NCBI GenBank assembly: GCA_023419055.1
Contig: JAEZYO010000152.1
Span: 1 to 7,170 of the forward strand
Origin: Pseudomonadota bacterium
GTDB taxonomy: Bacteria > Myxococcota > Polyangia > Polyangiales > Polyangiaceae
Direction of reading: 5' to 3'
Length of the DNA: 7,170 nucleotides
The notes below the pieces were generated by a model that was not told the DNA's origin, did no database searches, and worked only from the letters and a program-made list of their open reading frames with translations. The translations under genes and the position numbers were made by a program. Below, one piece after another: positions 1 through 7,170 of the stretch (positions are counted from its first letter, which is position 1; the number at the start of each line of letters is the position of its first letter).

Positions 1-1228
1 AGAGATCCTTCGGCGTGAGCGCGGCGCCCGCCTCGATCACGCGCTTTACGTGCTCTTGCAACGCCTCGAGGCGCTCGATCTCGGCGGCCGGATCCTTCCC
101 CTTGCCGAGCAGATCGGCGCGGCTCAAGCGGTAGAGATCGGGGGCGAGCTCGGGCGTGACGCGGCGCAGCCAGCGCCGGACCGCCGCGTCGCTCCAGGTC
201 TCGTCGTAACAGATGAGGTGATGGCGGACGAGCGAGACGATGTGCTTGCGCTCCTCGTTCGAGAAGCGGAGCCGCGCGAGGAGCGGCTCGGCCATTTCGG
301 CGCCGATGCGCTCGTGCTCGTAGAAGGTGTAGTCCTGCGTCTTGTCACTGAAGGCGCGCGAGCGCGGCTTGCCGACGTCGTGGAGGAGCCCTGCCACGCG
401 CAGCACCGGGTCGGGCGCGCAGTGATCCATGCAGCTCATCGCGTGCCCCCAGACGTCGTACGCGTGATAACGGTTCTGCGCGCAGCCCACCGACTCGAGC
501 AGCTCCGGCGCGCTCACCGCGAGCAGGCCGTGCTCGCGCATGACCTCGAAGGCGCGCGACGGGCGCTCCGCCTTCATCGTCTTCAGCCACTCGTCGCGGA
601 TGCGCTCGGCGCTCACCTTGCGGTAGCTCGCGAGCGAGGGCTCGATGGCGCGCGCCGTCTCCGGGTCGAGCTCGAGCTTCAGCGTGGCCACGAAGCGCGC
701 CGCCCGGAGCACGCGGAGGCCGTCCTCAGCGAAGCGATCTGCCGCGACGCCGACGGCGCGAAGAACACCGCGCTGGAGGTCGGCGATCCCGTCGAAGGGG
801 TCGATCAGGCGATCGTGGAGGACGTCGTAGGCGACGGCGTTGACGGTGAAGTCACGCCGGGCGAGGTCGTCCTTGATGTCGTCGACGAAGTAGACCGAGT
901 CGGGCCGGCGCCCGTCGCTGTAGGTCGTTTCACCCCGAAGGGTAGTGACCTCGTACTGCCCCTTGTCGAGCAGCACCGTGACCGTCCCGTGCTGGATGCC
1001 CGTCGGGATGACGCGCCGGAAGAGCGAGACCACCTGCTCGGGCTTCGCGTCGGTCGCGATGTCCCAGTCGTTGCGGGCGCCGCCTGCATGATCGCCGCGG
1101 AGCTCGGCGAGGAGCTCGTCTCGCACGCAGCCGCCCACGATCCACGAGCGAAAGCCGGCCTGTGAGAGGCGGCTCGAGAGCTCTCTCACTGCGGTGGGTA
1201 CGGAGCGCTGAAGTCGCGACGTCTGCAT
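1..1228 (-). CDS. cca: CCA-adding tRNA nucleotidyltransferase, class II, with HD domain (3' end beyond left edge)
   Basis: The enzyme adds or repairs the 3' CCA of tRNAs in the cytoplasm, using CTP and ATP without a nucleic-acid template. I read 409 residues without a stop; the C-terminus lies outside the window. The nucleotidyltransferase core has VGGCVRD (31-37), the catalytic carboxylates of DWDIAT (D54, D56), PTGIQHGTVTV (75-85), YEVTTLRGE followed by SDGRRPD (about residues 94-110), RRDFTVNA (124-131) and the nucleotide-selecting motif EDGLRVLR (168-175). An HD domain follows, with LLHDVGK (H283, D284) and the RHH motif (H336, H337). The HGT motif, and the absence of the GRRF signature of bacterial poly(A) polymerases, favour a CCA-adding or A-adding enzyme. 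ATG 1228 is the only possible ATG after an in-frame TAG at 1241-1243; no clear Shine-Dalgarno is seen. A short insertion between residues 41 and 53 separates VRDELL from DWD. The gene lies 89 bp downstream of the kinase on the same strand, so co-transcription is possible. Confidence 0.9.
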   Translation of the reverse strand, partial: MQTSRLQRSVPTAVRELSSRLSQAGFRSWIVGGCVRDELLAELRGDHAGGARNDWDIATDAKPEQVVSLFRRVIPTGIQHGTVTVLLDKGQYEVTTLRGETTYSDGRRPDSVYFVDDIKDDLARRDFTVNAVAYDVLHDRLIDPFDGIADLQRGVLRAVGVAADRFAEDGLRVLRAARFVATLKLELDPETARAIEPSLASYRKVSAERIRDEWLKTMKAERPSRAFEVMREHGLLAVSAPELLESVGCAQNRYHAYDVWGHAMSCMDHCAPDPVLRVAGLLHDVGKPRSRAFSDKTQDYTFYEHERIGAEMAEPLLARLRFSNEERKHIVSLVRHHLICYDETWSDAAVRRWLRRVTPELAPDLYRLSRADLLGKGKDPAAEIERLEALQEHVKRVIEAGAALTPKDL

Positions 1229-1304
1229 CGCGCCGGGACGCTAGCGCCTTCGCTCGGGTGCGGCCACTTTCGTTTTTCCGGTCGCGTCGCGGCTGCTTTA
1301 CTGC

Positions 1305-1317
1305 CGGAATCGTTCCG
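1305..1317 (-). other. Small perfect dyad just after the kinase stop codon
   Basis: CGGAA-TCG-TTCCG forms a 5-bp stem with a 3-nt loop directly abutting the TGA of the kinase gene. On the minus strand it is not followed by a T-run, so it is at best a weak 3'-end stabiliser or attenuator in the 89-bp gap before cca. A chance occurrence is possible. Confidence 0.3.
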
Positions 1318-3054
<1,737 letters not shown>

Positions 3055-3080
3055 CGGACTAAAGAAGGACCGAGGATTGA

Positions 3081-3087
3081 ATATTTA
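3081..3087 (-). promoter_or_regulatory. Possible -10 element for the kinase gene
   Basis: On the minus strand the sequence reads TAAATAT, about 27 nt before the kinase ATG at 3054, in the most AT-rich patch of the region. A TTGTCG lies 20 nt further upstream, a spacing longer than ideal for a sigma-70 -35 box. Composition and position suggest a promoter, but the match is partial and I saw no other element to confirm it. Confidence 0.25.
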
Positions 3088-3128
3088 GGCTGGATTGACG
3101 TTCGGCGCGACAATTCGTTCTGTTTTCG

Positions 3129-3150
3129 GACGGCGCACTGCGCATCCGTC
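3129..3150. promoter_or_regulatory. Imperfect inverted repeat in the divergent promoter region (possible operator)
   Basis: GACG-GCGC-ACT-GCGC-atc-CGTC is a dyad of eight base pairs with a 3-nt loop and a 3-nt bulge. It lies about 75 bp upstream of the kinase start, between the two divergent genes. It has no T-run on either side, so it is not an intrinsic terminator. A regulator-binding site is possible; GC-rich sequence also produces such dyads by chance. Confidence 0.3.
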
Positions 3151-3402
3151 AAGCCTAGAATCCCTGCCTCCGCCCGGCGCGCGTCGGGAGGTGCAAGAGC
3201 CAAGCCTGCCTACTCACGGGCCGAAGGACTTCAAATTCCCCATTTCCGAGCGGGTCGGAGCGAACTCGAGTCCGCAACCGTTGCGCCCCCCATGACCGGA
3301 AACTCAGAGCCGGCAGCTTGCGCCGCCTCGGGCCATTTCGTTGTCACGGTAGGCGGGACTTCTGACGCGGAGCCCAAAAGTACGCTAGAAGCCCCCACGT
3401 CC

Positions 3403-5091
3403 ATGGGTCTCTCCCTGGCCCTCGCCCTCCGCTACATGCGCTCGAAGAAGCGCGCGTTCGTGTCCGTCGGCACGATGTTCGCCATCTTCGGCGTGGCCCT
3501 CGGTGCTGCGGCGCTGTCGACCGTCATCAGCGTGACCGGCGGCTTCCGCGCCGAGTTTCGCGAGAAGGTGCTGGGCGTCAACGCGCACGTCCTCGTCCTC
3601 AAGTACTCCAGCGACTTCAGAGAGTACCGGAAGGTGATGGAGAAGGTGCAAGGCGTGCCCGGTGTCGTGGGCGTCGCGCCGTTCGTCATCAACCCGATGA
3701 TGCTGACGCACGAGGATCGCACGGCGACCGGCGTTCTCGTGAAGGGCGTCGATCCCGGTCGAGTCAGCTCGGTGCTCGACCTGCCGCGACACATCACGGA
3801 AGGCAGCCTGCAGGGGCTGCGCTTGGCGGACGCGAAGCCTCCCGAGCGGAGGCGGCGCGCTTTGAGCGACGACTTCTCCCCGTTGCCTCCCTTGCCTCCG
3901 GCATCCTCGGGCTCCGCTGCTCCGCAGCGTGCTCCGTCGGCTTCGCCAGCTCCGGGTGGCTCGGGCGCGGCCCCCGCTCCGAGCGGTTCGGGCGCGGCCG
4001 TCCCAGCTCCGGCGGGCACGATCGATCGTCGGGGCCTGTTCGCCGGGATCGAAGAGTCCATCCGCGAAGGTGCTGCGCCCGACGCGAACAGCCGCGCGAC
4101 GAGCTACGGCGACGCGGGCGCACCCGAGCCAACGACCGAGCCGGAAGCCGCGTTCGCTGCGGAGCCGGGCGATCCGGTGGGCAACATCGAGCCCGAAGGT
4201 GGCTACGCGAGCAAGCTCCCGGAAGACGACGTCATCCCCGAGGAGCTCGATCCCGATCCCTGCAAGAACCCGGAGCTCGTGAAGAAGTTGCCCGGGATCG
4301 TCATCGGCTCGACGCTGCAGAAGAACCTGGCGGCCAAAATCGGCGACTGCATCCAGGTCACCTCACCGACCATCGGGTTTAGCTACTCGCGCGGCGCGAT
4401 GCACGCTCCGATCGCCAAGCAGTTCCGGGTGATCGCCGTCTTCGACGCCGGCTTCGATCAGTACGACTCGAAGCTCGCCTACACGGACCTCTACGAGGCG
4501 CAGGCGTTCTACGACTCGGGTGACAGCGTGACCGGCGTCGAGATGAAGGTGAACGACATCGAGCGCGCGCGGGAGATCAAGGAGCTCGTGGACGAAAAGC
4601 TCTCGACCGGCGTCTATCACACGATGGACTGGGAAGAGCTGAACCACGGGCTCTTCACCGCGCTCCGCATCCAGCAGATCTTGATGAGCCTCGTGCTGGC
4701 CTTGATCGTCGTGGTCGCGGCCTTCACCGTGATCGCGACGCTGATCATGGTGGTGCTCGACAAGAAGCGCGAGATCGCGGTCTTGAAGGCGATGGGCGCG
4801 AAGGACGGCGCGCTCTTGCGAACCTTCCTCTACCAGGGCGGGATCATCGGGTTGATGGGCGCCGTCGCGGGTCTCATCCTCGGCTACGGCGCCTGCAAGC
4901 TCCTCAGCGTCTACGGCCTGCCGCTCGATCCGAAGGTCTATTTCATCTCCAAGCTGCCCGTGCAGATGCGGCCGGAGACGTTCGCGCTGGTCGGGATCTT
5001 CGCGATCCTCGTGTGCCTGGTCGCGACGGTGTGGCCCGCGCTCCACGCCGCGCGCCTCCGGCCTGCCGAGGCGTTCCGCGAACAGAACTGA
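3403..5091 (+). CDS. lolC/lolE: LolC/LolE-family ABC transporter permease with a large periplasmic insertion
   Basis: An inner-membrane permease of 562 residues in the family that releases outer-membrane lipoproteins to LolA using the LolD ATPase. TM1 (about 19-44) follows the typical short cytoplasmic N-terminus ALRYMRSKKRAF; three more helices lie at about 424-451, 478-500 and 525-546. The coupling-helix region reads DKKREIAVLKAMGAKDGA (453-470), and the C-terminus WPALHAARLRPAEAFRE matches the family ending. Family members are about 400-415 residues; the excess is an insertion at about 141-296 between ITEGSL and PGIVIGSTL, rich in Pro, Ala, Ser, Gly and acidic residues. C287 and C316 lie in the predicted periplasmic part. 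ATG 3403 is chosen because it places TM1 as in relatives; the frame is open upstream and a GAA-rich stretch near 3387-3391 is only a weak ribosome binding site. No LolD gene is adjacent. LolC, LolE or a single LolF-like subunit cannot be told apart from sequence alone; a non-lipoprotein exporter remains possible. Confidence 0.85.
   Translation: MGLSLALALRYMRSKKRAFVSVGTMFAIFGVALGAAALSTVISVTGGFRAEFREKVLGVNAHVLVLKYSSDFREYRKVMEKVQGVPGVVGVAPFVINPMMLTHEDRTATGVLVKGVDPGRVSSVLDLPRHITEGSLQGLRLADAKPPERRRRALSDDFSPLPPLPPASSGSAAPQRAPSASPAPGGSGAAPAPSGSGAAVPAPAGTIDRRGLFAGIEESIREGAAPDANSRATSYGDAGAPEPTTEPEAAFAAEPGDPVGNIEPEGGYASKLPEDDVIPEELDPDPCKNPELVKKLPGIVIGSTLQKNLAAKIGDCIQVTSPTIGFSYSRGAMHAPIAKQFRVIAVFDAGFDQYDSKLAYTDLYEAQAFYDSGDSVTGVEMKVNDIERAREIKELVDEKLSTGVYHTMDWEELNHGLFTALRIQQILMSLVLALIVVVAAFTVIATLIMVVLDKKREIAVLKAMGAKDGALLRTFLYQGGIIGLMGAVAGLILGYGACKLLSVYGLPLDPKVYFISKLPVQMRPETFALVGIFAILVCLVATVWPALHAARLRPAEAFREQN
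3946..3999 (+). repeat. Two-copy 27-bp tandem repeat inside the permease insertion
   Basis: Two adjacent 27-bp units (3946-3972 and 3973-3999) encode PAPGGSGAA and PAPSGSGAA. By eye they match at 23 of 27 positions, and a partial third copy (PAP) follows after one valine. The changes are mostly silent, which suggests an older in-frame duplication kept as a flexible linker. Confidence 0.75.
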
Positions 5092-5116
5092 GGTCAGGCC
5101 CACGACCGGCCTGGCC
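5092..5116. terminator. Strong hairpin between convergent genes, likely 3' end of the LolC/E-type permease transcript
   Basis: GGTCAGGCC (5092-5100) pairs with GGCCTGGCC (5108-5116) around a 7-nt loop, giving nine base pairs with one G-T wobble. It begins at the base right after the permease stop codon and lies in the 51-bp gap before the convergent response regulator. There is no T-run on either strand, so it may act as a U-less terminator or an mRNA 3'-end stabiliser, possibly for both directions. Confidence 0.6.
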
Positions 5117-5142
5117 TTGCCGAGGCGCTCAGGGTTTGGTCG

Positions 5143-5856
5143 TCAGCGGTGGGCGGCTGGCGCGACCGACGGCATGTTCGCGCGCCTGAGCAAGCCGAGC
5201 ACCCGCGCGCGGAGCTCCGGCGCGCGGAACGGCTTGCTCACGAAGTCGTCGGCGCCCGCATCGAACGCGAGCTCGAGATCGTCGGGAGGGTGTGCGGTCA
5301 AGAACAAGAGCGGCAACGTCTCGAAGCGACGGCGCTTGCGCAGGAGCTTGCAGAGCTCGAGGCCGCTCATGTTCGGGAGCGACCAATCCATCACGACGAG
5401 GTCGAACTTGGTGGTCTCGAGCACGGCGAGCGCCTCTTCGGCGCTGCTCGCGCTCTCCGGGCAGATGCCCGACGCTCGCAGGAGCTGCGCCACGACGGTT
5501 TGGGTCGCGCTGTCGTCGTCGACGATGAGCACGCGAGTGCCGGGCGGCGCCGAGACGGGCTCGGGGATCCCGCCGCGGCAAGGGAAGCGGACCGACGGCG
5601 GAGCCTCGCCCGCGGCGAACCTCGACAGCTGCTCCCAGTCGCGATCGGCGAAGGTGAGCCGGAGACCGGTTCCGCGATCTTCGACGCGCGCCGCCACGCT
5701 CGTGGACTCGTCACCGGCGCTGAACGAAACGACGATCCACTGTCCGTCGTTCAGGCCGTCGCAGCAGGGCAGCGCGAGATCATGCTCGTCGGCGCTGGCT
5801 CCGAGGGCTTTGAGCAGATCGTCGAGGCAACTGTATTCGAGTGCTACTCCGTGCAC
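5143..5856 (-). CDS. Response regulator: unassigned (possibly PilZ-like) N-terminal domain plus C-terminal receiver domain
   Basis: A 237-residue cytoplasmic signalling protein. The receiver domain covers about 107-225, with all functional residues: the acidic pair in VLIVDDD (D113, D114), phospho-acceptor D157 in VVMDWSLP, T187 in LFLTA and K208 in SKPF. It should be phosphorylated by a histidine kinase, none of which is encoded in the window. The N-terminal part (about 23-82) has alternating hydrophobic strands (DGQWIVVSFSAGD, RVEDRGTGLRLTF) followed by DRDWEQLSRFA. This resembles the divergent PilZ-like domains of myxobacteria, but the usual RxxxR and DxSxxG c-di-GMP motifs are not visible, so the match is tentative. 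The receiver at the C-terminus and the lack of a DNA-binding domain suggest output through protein contacts or the N-terminal domain. The start is a GTG at 5856, with no good ribosome binding site. A terminator-like site separates it from the ABC genes upstream, so it probably has its own promoter. Confidence 0.85.
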   Translation of the reverse strand: MHGVALEYSCLDDLLKALGASADEHDLALPCCDGLNDGQWIVVSFSAGDESTSVAARVEDRGTGLRLTFADRDWEQLSRFAAGEAPPSVRFPCRGGIPEPVSAPPGTRVLIVDDDSATQTVVAQLLRASGICPESASSAEEALAVLETTKFDLVVMDWSLPNMSGLELCKLLRKRRRFETLPLLFLTAHPPDDLELAFDAGADDFVSKPFRAPELRARVLGLLRRANMPSVAPAAHR

Positions 5857-5976
5857 GCTCGTGGGCAGACTAGCTTTACTCGGAGTGCCGCGCCAGTTAC
5901 CGGCGCGCGCACGCTCCTTTCAGCAAGAGCCGAGTGAGGACCGAGGCAGACGTTGGATGGGGGCGCGGCCAGAAGC
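5857..5976 (-). other. Gap upstream of the response regulator gene
   Basis: This 120-bp stretch lies between the T-run after the ABC permease and the GTG start of the response regulator. It should contain the regulator's promoter, but I could not pick out convincing -35 and -10 boxes. The regulator's reading frame stays open for at least 40 nt upstream without an obvious start codon. Confidence 0.4.
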
Positions 5977-5997
5977 AAAAAAAAGGCCAGCGCGACC
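5977..5997 (-). terminator. Intrinsic terminator candidate after the ABC permease gene
   Basis: Read on the minus strand, GGTC-GCGCT-GGCC (5997-5985) is followed at once by eight T residues (5984-5977), starting 2 nt after the permease TGA (6002-6000). The stem is short (4 bp, one G-T wobble), but the T8 tract is striking in such GC-rich DNA and its position is right for ending the ABC exporter operon. Confidence 0.6.
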
Positions 5998-5999
5998 AA

Positions 6000-6680
6000 T
6001 CAGCGGGGCAAGCGCCGAGAAGCCACTAACGAGCCCAGGAGAGCGACCAGAGCGAGCAGCGCCGCCGCCGCCGACTGGGAAAGATCGAGTACCGGCGAGT
6101 AGCCTAAGAGGTTTCGCACGTGGCCCCGGGGCCAAGGAAGCGCCAGGAAACCGGTCCCGGCTCCGAGCAACCAGTCGCCGAGCAACAACCAGAGACGGCC
6201 TCGCCGGAAGCTCGAGCCGAGCGCGAACAACCCGGCGTAGGCGGCGCCGCCGAGCGCACCGATCCAGCTCGTGGCGACAGCATCGCGGACGAACAGTGGA
6301 TCGAAGGGACCTCGCGTCACCAAGACCGCGGTGAGCCCGAAGACGAGCCCCCCGAGGGCCGAGAGCGCGAGCGTCGAGCCGAGCAAGCCTTGCGCGAGCG
6401 CGGGGCGCGGCAAGCCGTGGCGAGAGAGAGGCCCGACCGCGTCGAACAACGTGGTGCGGCTGGTAGCGAGCTCGGCGAGCACGAAGCAATAAAGTGGAAG
6501 GGAGAGTCCGAACGCGACTCCGGTGAGAGTGCGATCGACCGCGAAGGCGCGCTCGTCGACGCGCTCGAAAATGGCGATCAACGTCACCGAGAGCAGCGCG
6601 ACCGCGAACGCGAAGAGGCTCGCTCGCGTCCACAAGCGAGCCCAGCCGAGGCGTGCTCCGGCAGCGTAGGCGCTGATCAC
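6000..6680 (-). CDS. ABC exporter permease, ABC-2-like, six predicted transmembrane helices
   Basis: A 226-residue, very hydrophobic inner-membrane protein with helices predicted by eye at about 19-38, 53-73, 98-121, 136-158, 162-183 and 203-221. It has no large soluble domain. Size and six-helix layout fit the small ABC-2/CcmB-like permeases, but I see no signature that names a substrate. Its role as a transporter subunit comes mainly from context: its GTG start at 6680 overlaps the stop codon of the upstream ABC ATPase gene in the four bases GTGA, a typical arrangement for translational coupling. The overlap also supports this start. A loop around residues 74-96 (SRTTLFDAVGPLSRHGLPRP) may be cytoplasmic and contact the ATPase, by analogy with coupling helices; that is inference. 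A short hairpin with a T8 tract follows the stop codon, so this is probably the last gene of its operon. It could instead be an unrelated membrane protein, but that is less likely. Confidence 0.75.
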   Translation of the reverse strand: MISAYAAGARLGWARLWTRASLFAFAVALLSVTLIAIFERVDERAFAVDRTLTGVAFGLSLPLYCFVLAELATSRTTLFDAVGPLSRHGLPRPALAQGLLGSTLALSALGGLVFGLTAVLVTRGPFDPLFVRDAVATSWIGALGGAAYAGLFALGSSFRRGRLWLLLGDWLLGAGTGFLALPWPRGHVRNLLGYSPVLDLSQSAAAALLALVALLGSLVASRRLPR

Positions 6681-7170
6681 TTGCGAGGCTCCGGTGGGTT
6701 CATGTCTATCGTCACCGATTGATCCGCGGGCGCGGCGTGAGGGCTCTCGTAGTGGTGAGCGTGAGGCGTGTACGCGGGCACGGTGCTGCCGGGTTGCGGG
6801 GGCAAGGTTCGATGCTGCTCGTAGGCTTGGCGATAGGCGCCTTCGTACGCGCCCTGGAGATAACCGGCCCTCTCGGCGAGCGCTGCCTCGAGCGGCGGGG
6901 TGACCGGCACGAGCGCGTCGACGCGAATCCCCTCGGAGCTCGAGAGCCGCGCGAGCGCGTGCCCGAACGCGGCGGGGTCGAGCGTCGAAACGAGGAGCTC
7001 GACGGGTGAACGGCGCGCGTTCCAGGCCACCGCGCTGACGCTCGGGTCGGCGCTCAGCAGAGCGGCGAGCCTACGCGCCTCGGGCGATCTCAGTCGCAGC
7101 CGGCACGTTCGACCCCCTCGAATCGCGGCTGGCGCCGGCGCGAGCGTGCCTGCTTCGAGGACGTACCAGG
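6677..7170 (-). CDS. ABC transporter ATP-binding protein, C-terminal part only (5' end beyond right edge)
   Basis: The frame is open from the right edge to the TGA at 6677-6679, giving 163 visible residues. It begins WYVLEAGTLAP, which matches the segment just after the H-loop of ABC-2-type ATPases (pattern: D-hydrophobic-VLxxGxL). Then comes the usual C-terminal alpha/beta extension: about 65-100 contains VELLVSTLDPAAFGHALARL, and EGIRVDALVPVTPPLEAAL is the classic ending of these ATPases. Walker A, Walker B and the signature motif would lie outside the window. After this the protein continues with an unusual tail of about 61 residues: Tyr-rich AYEGAYRQAY, then Pro/His/Tyr-rich sequence with HAHHY, ending in PPEPRK. 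A GTG at 7030 gives a shorter frame, but the upstream 46 codons look like protein and extend the family match, so that internal start is not used. It is coupled by a GTGA overlap to the permease gene and should energise it from the cytoplasmic face. Confidence 0.75.
   Translation of the reverse strand, partial: WYVLEAGTLAPAPAAIRGGRTCRLRLRSPEARRLAALLSADPSVSAVAWNARRSPVELLVSTLDPAAFGHALARLSSSEGIRVDALVPVTPPLEAALAERAGYLQGAYEGAYRQAYEQHRTLPPQPGSTVPAYTPHAHHYESPHAAPADQSVTIDMNPPEPRK

Larger units (their letters stand above)
3055..3402. other. Divergent intergenic region (348 bp), no gene found
   Basis: This region separates the divergent kinase and permease genes and must hold both promoters. It is richer in A/T than its surroundings near the kinase start (about 3061-3090) and around 3230-3250. 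Short reading frames cross it, but none has recognisable protein features or a convincing start. The permease frame stays open through it, with an in-frame ATG at 3292 that I do not favour. It contains an imperfect dyad at 3129-3150. I found no tRNA, riboswitch or repeat array that I could support. Confidence 0.6.

Noticed and set aside
1..1228. A broken or frameshifted cca gene
   Set aside because: Reading the minus strand codon by codon from 1228 to 2 gives one uninterrupted frame; the gene is only cut by the window edge.
3095..3125. Plus-strand TTGACG as a -35 box for the permease
   Set aside because: The hexamer 17 nt downstream (TTCTGT) is a poor -10 box, and the site would leave a leader of about 280 nt.
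3180..3300. A selenocysteine-tRNA-like stretch (GGACTTCAAAT resembles the selC anticodon loop)
   Set aside because: The anticodon stem does not pair properly (GGA against TCC leaves an 8-nt loop), the T-arm consensus is absent and no matching acceptor stem is found, so this is a chance similarity.
3385..4132. Minus-strand reading frames of 112-209 codons opposite the permease
   Set aside because: They are antisense to a gene with clear family motifs, overlap each other in different frames and have no recognisable domains.
5149..6722. Plus-strand reading frames opposite the response regulator and the ABC permease
   Set aside because: They show Arg/Glu/Ala-rich shadow composition without motifs, while the minus-strand frames carry a full receiver domain and six hydrophobic helices.

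Overview
This is a GC-rich bacterial window with tightly packed genes and very high G/C at third codon positions. Its content points to a myxobacterium-like (Myxococcota) chromosome: a Hanks-type Ser/Thr kinase with a transmembrane segment and a PEGA-type C-terminal domain, a LolC/LolE-family permease with a very large low-complexity periplasmic insertion, and a response regulator with its receiver domain at the C-terminus. The lineage is inferred from gene types and composition only; there is no rRNA or other phylogenetic marker.

Layout from left to right. (1) On the minus strand, a CCA-adding tRNA nucleotidyltransferase has its 3' end cut by the left edge. (2) Upstream of it on the same strand, after an 89-bp gap, lies a 578-residue membrane-anchored Ser/Thr protein kinase. 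(3) A 348-bp divergent intergenic region holds a small AT-rich patch and an imperfect dyad. (4) On the plus strand, a 562-residue LolC/LolE-type permease ends in a strong hairpin directly after its stop codon. (5) Convergent to it, on the minus strand, is a 237-residue response regulator with an N-terminal domain I cannot firmly identify and a C-terminal receiver domain. (6) Further right on the minus strand is a two-gene ABC exporter module: an ATPase whose 5' end is off the right edge, joined by a GTGA stop/start overlap to a six-helix permease that is followed by a T8 terminator-like site.

How the genes may work together. The ABC ATPase and its permease are clearly one transport unit with unknown substrate. 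The kinase and CCA enzyme could be co-transcribed but have no obvious functional link. The LolC/E-like permease has no LolD-type ATPase beside it inside the window, so it would need an ATPase encoded elsewhere. I see no CRISPR array, insertion sequence, phage gene, tRNA, rRNA or defence system, and nothing I would call a wholly new system. The most unusual features are the permease insertion (about 155 residues), the Tyr/His/Pro-rich tail on the ABC ATPase, and the unassigned N-terminal domain of the response regulator. All long reading frames lying antisense to these genes look like shadows caused by high GC.
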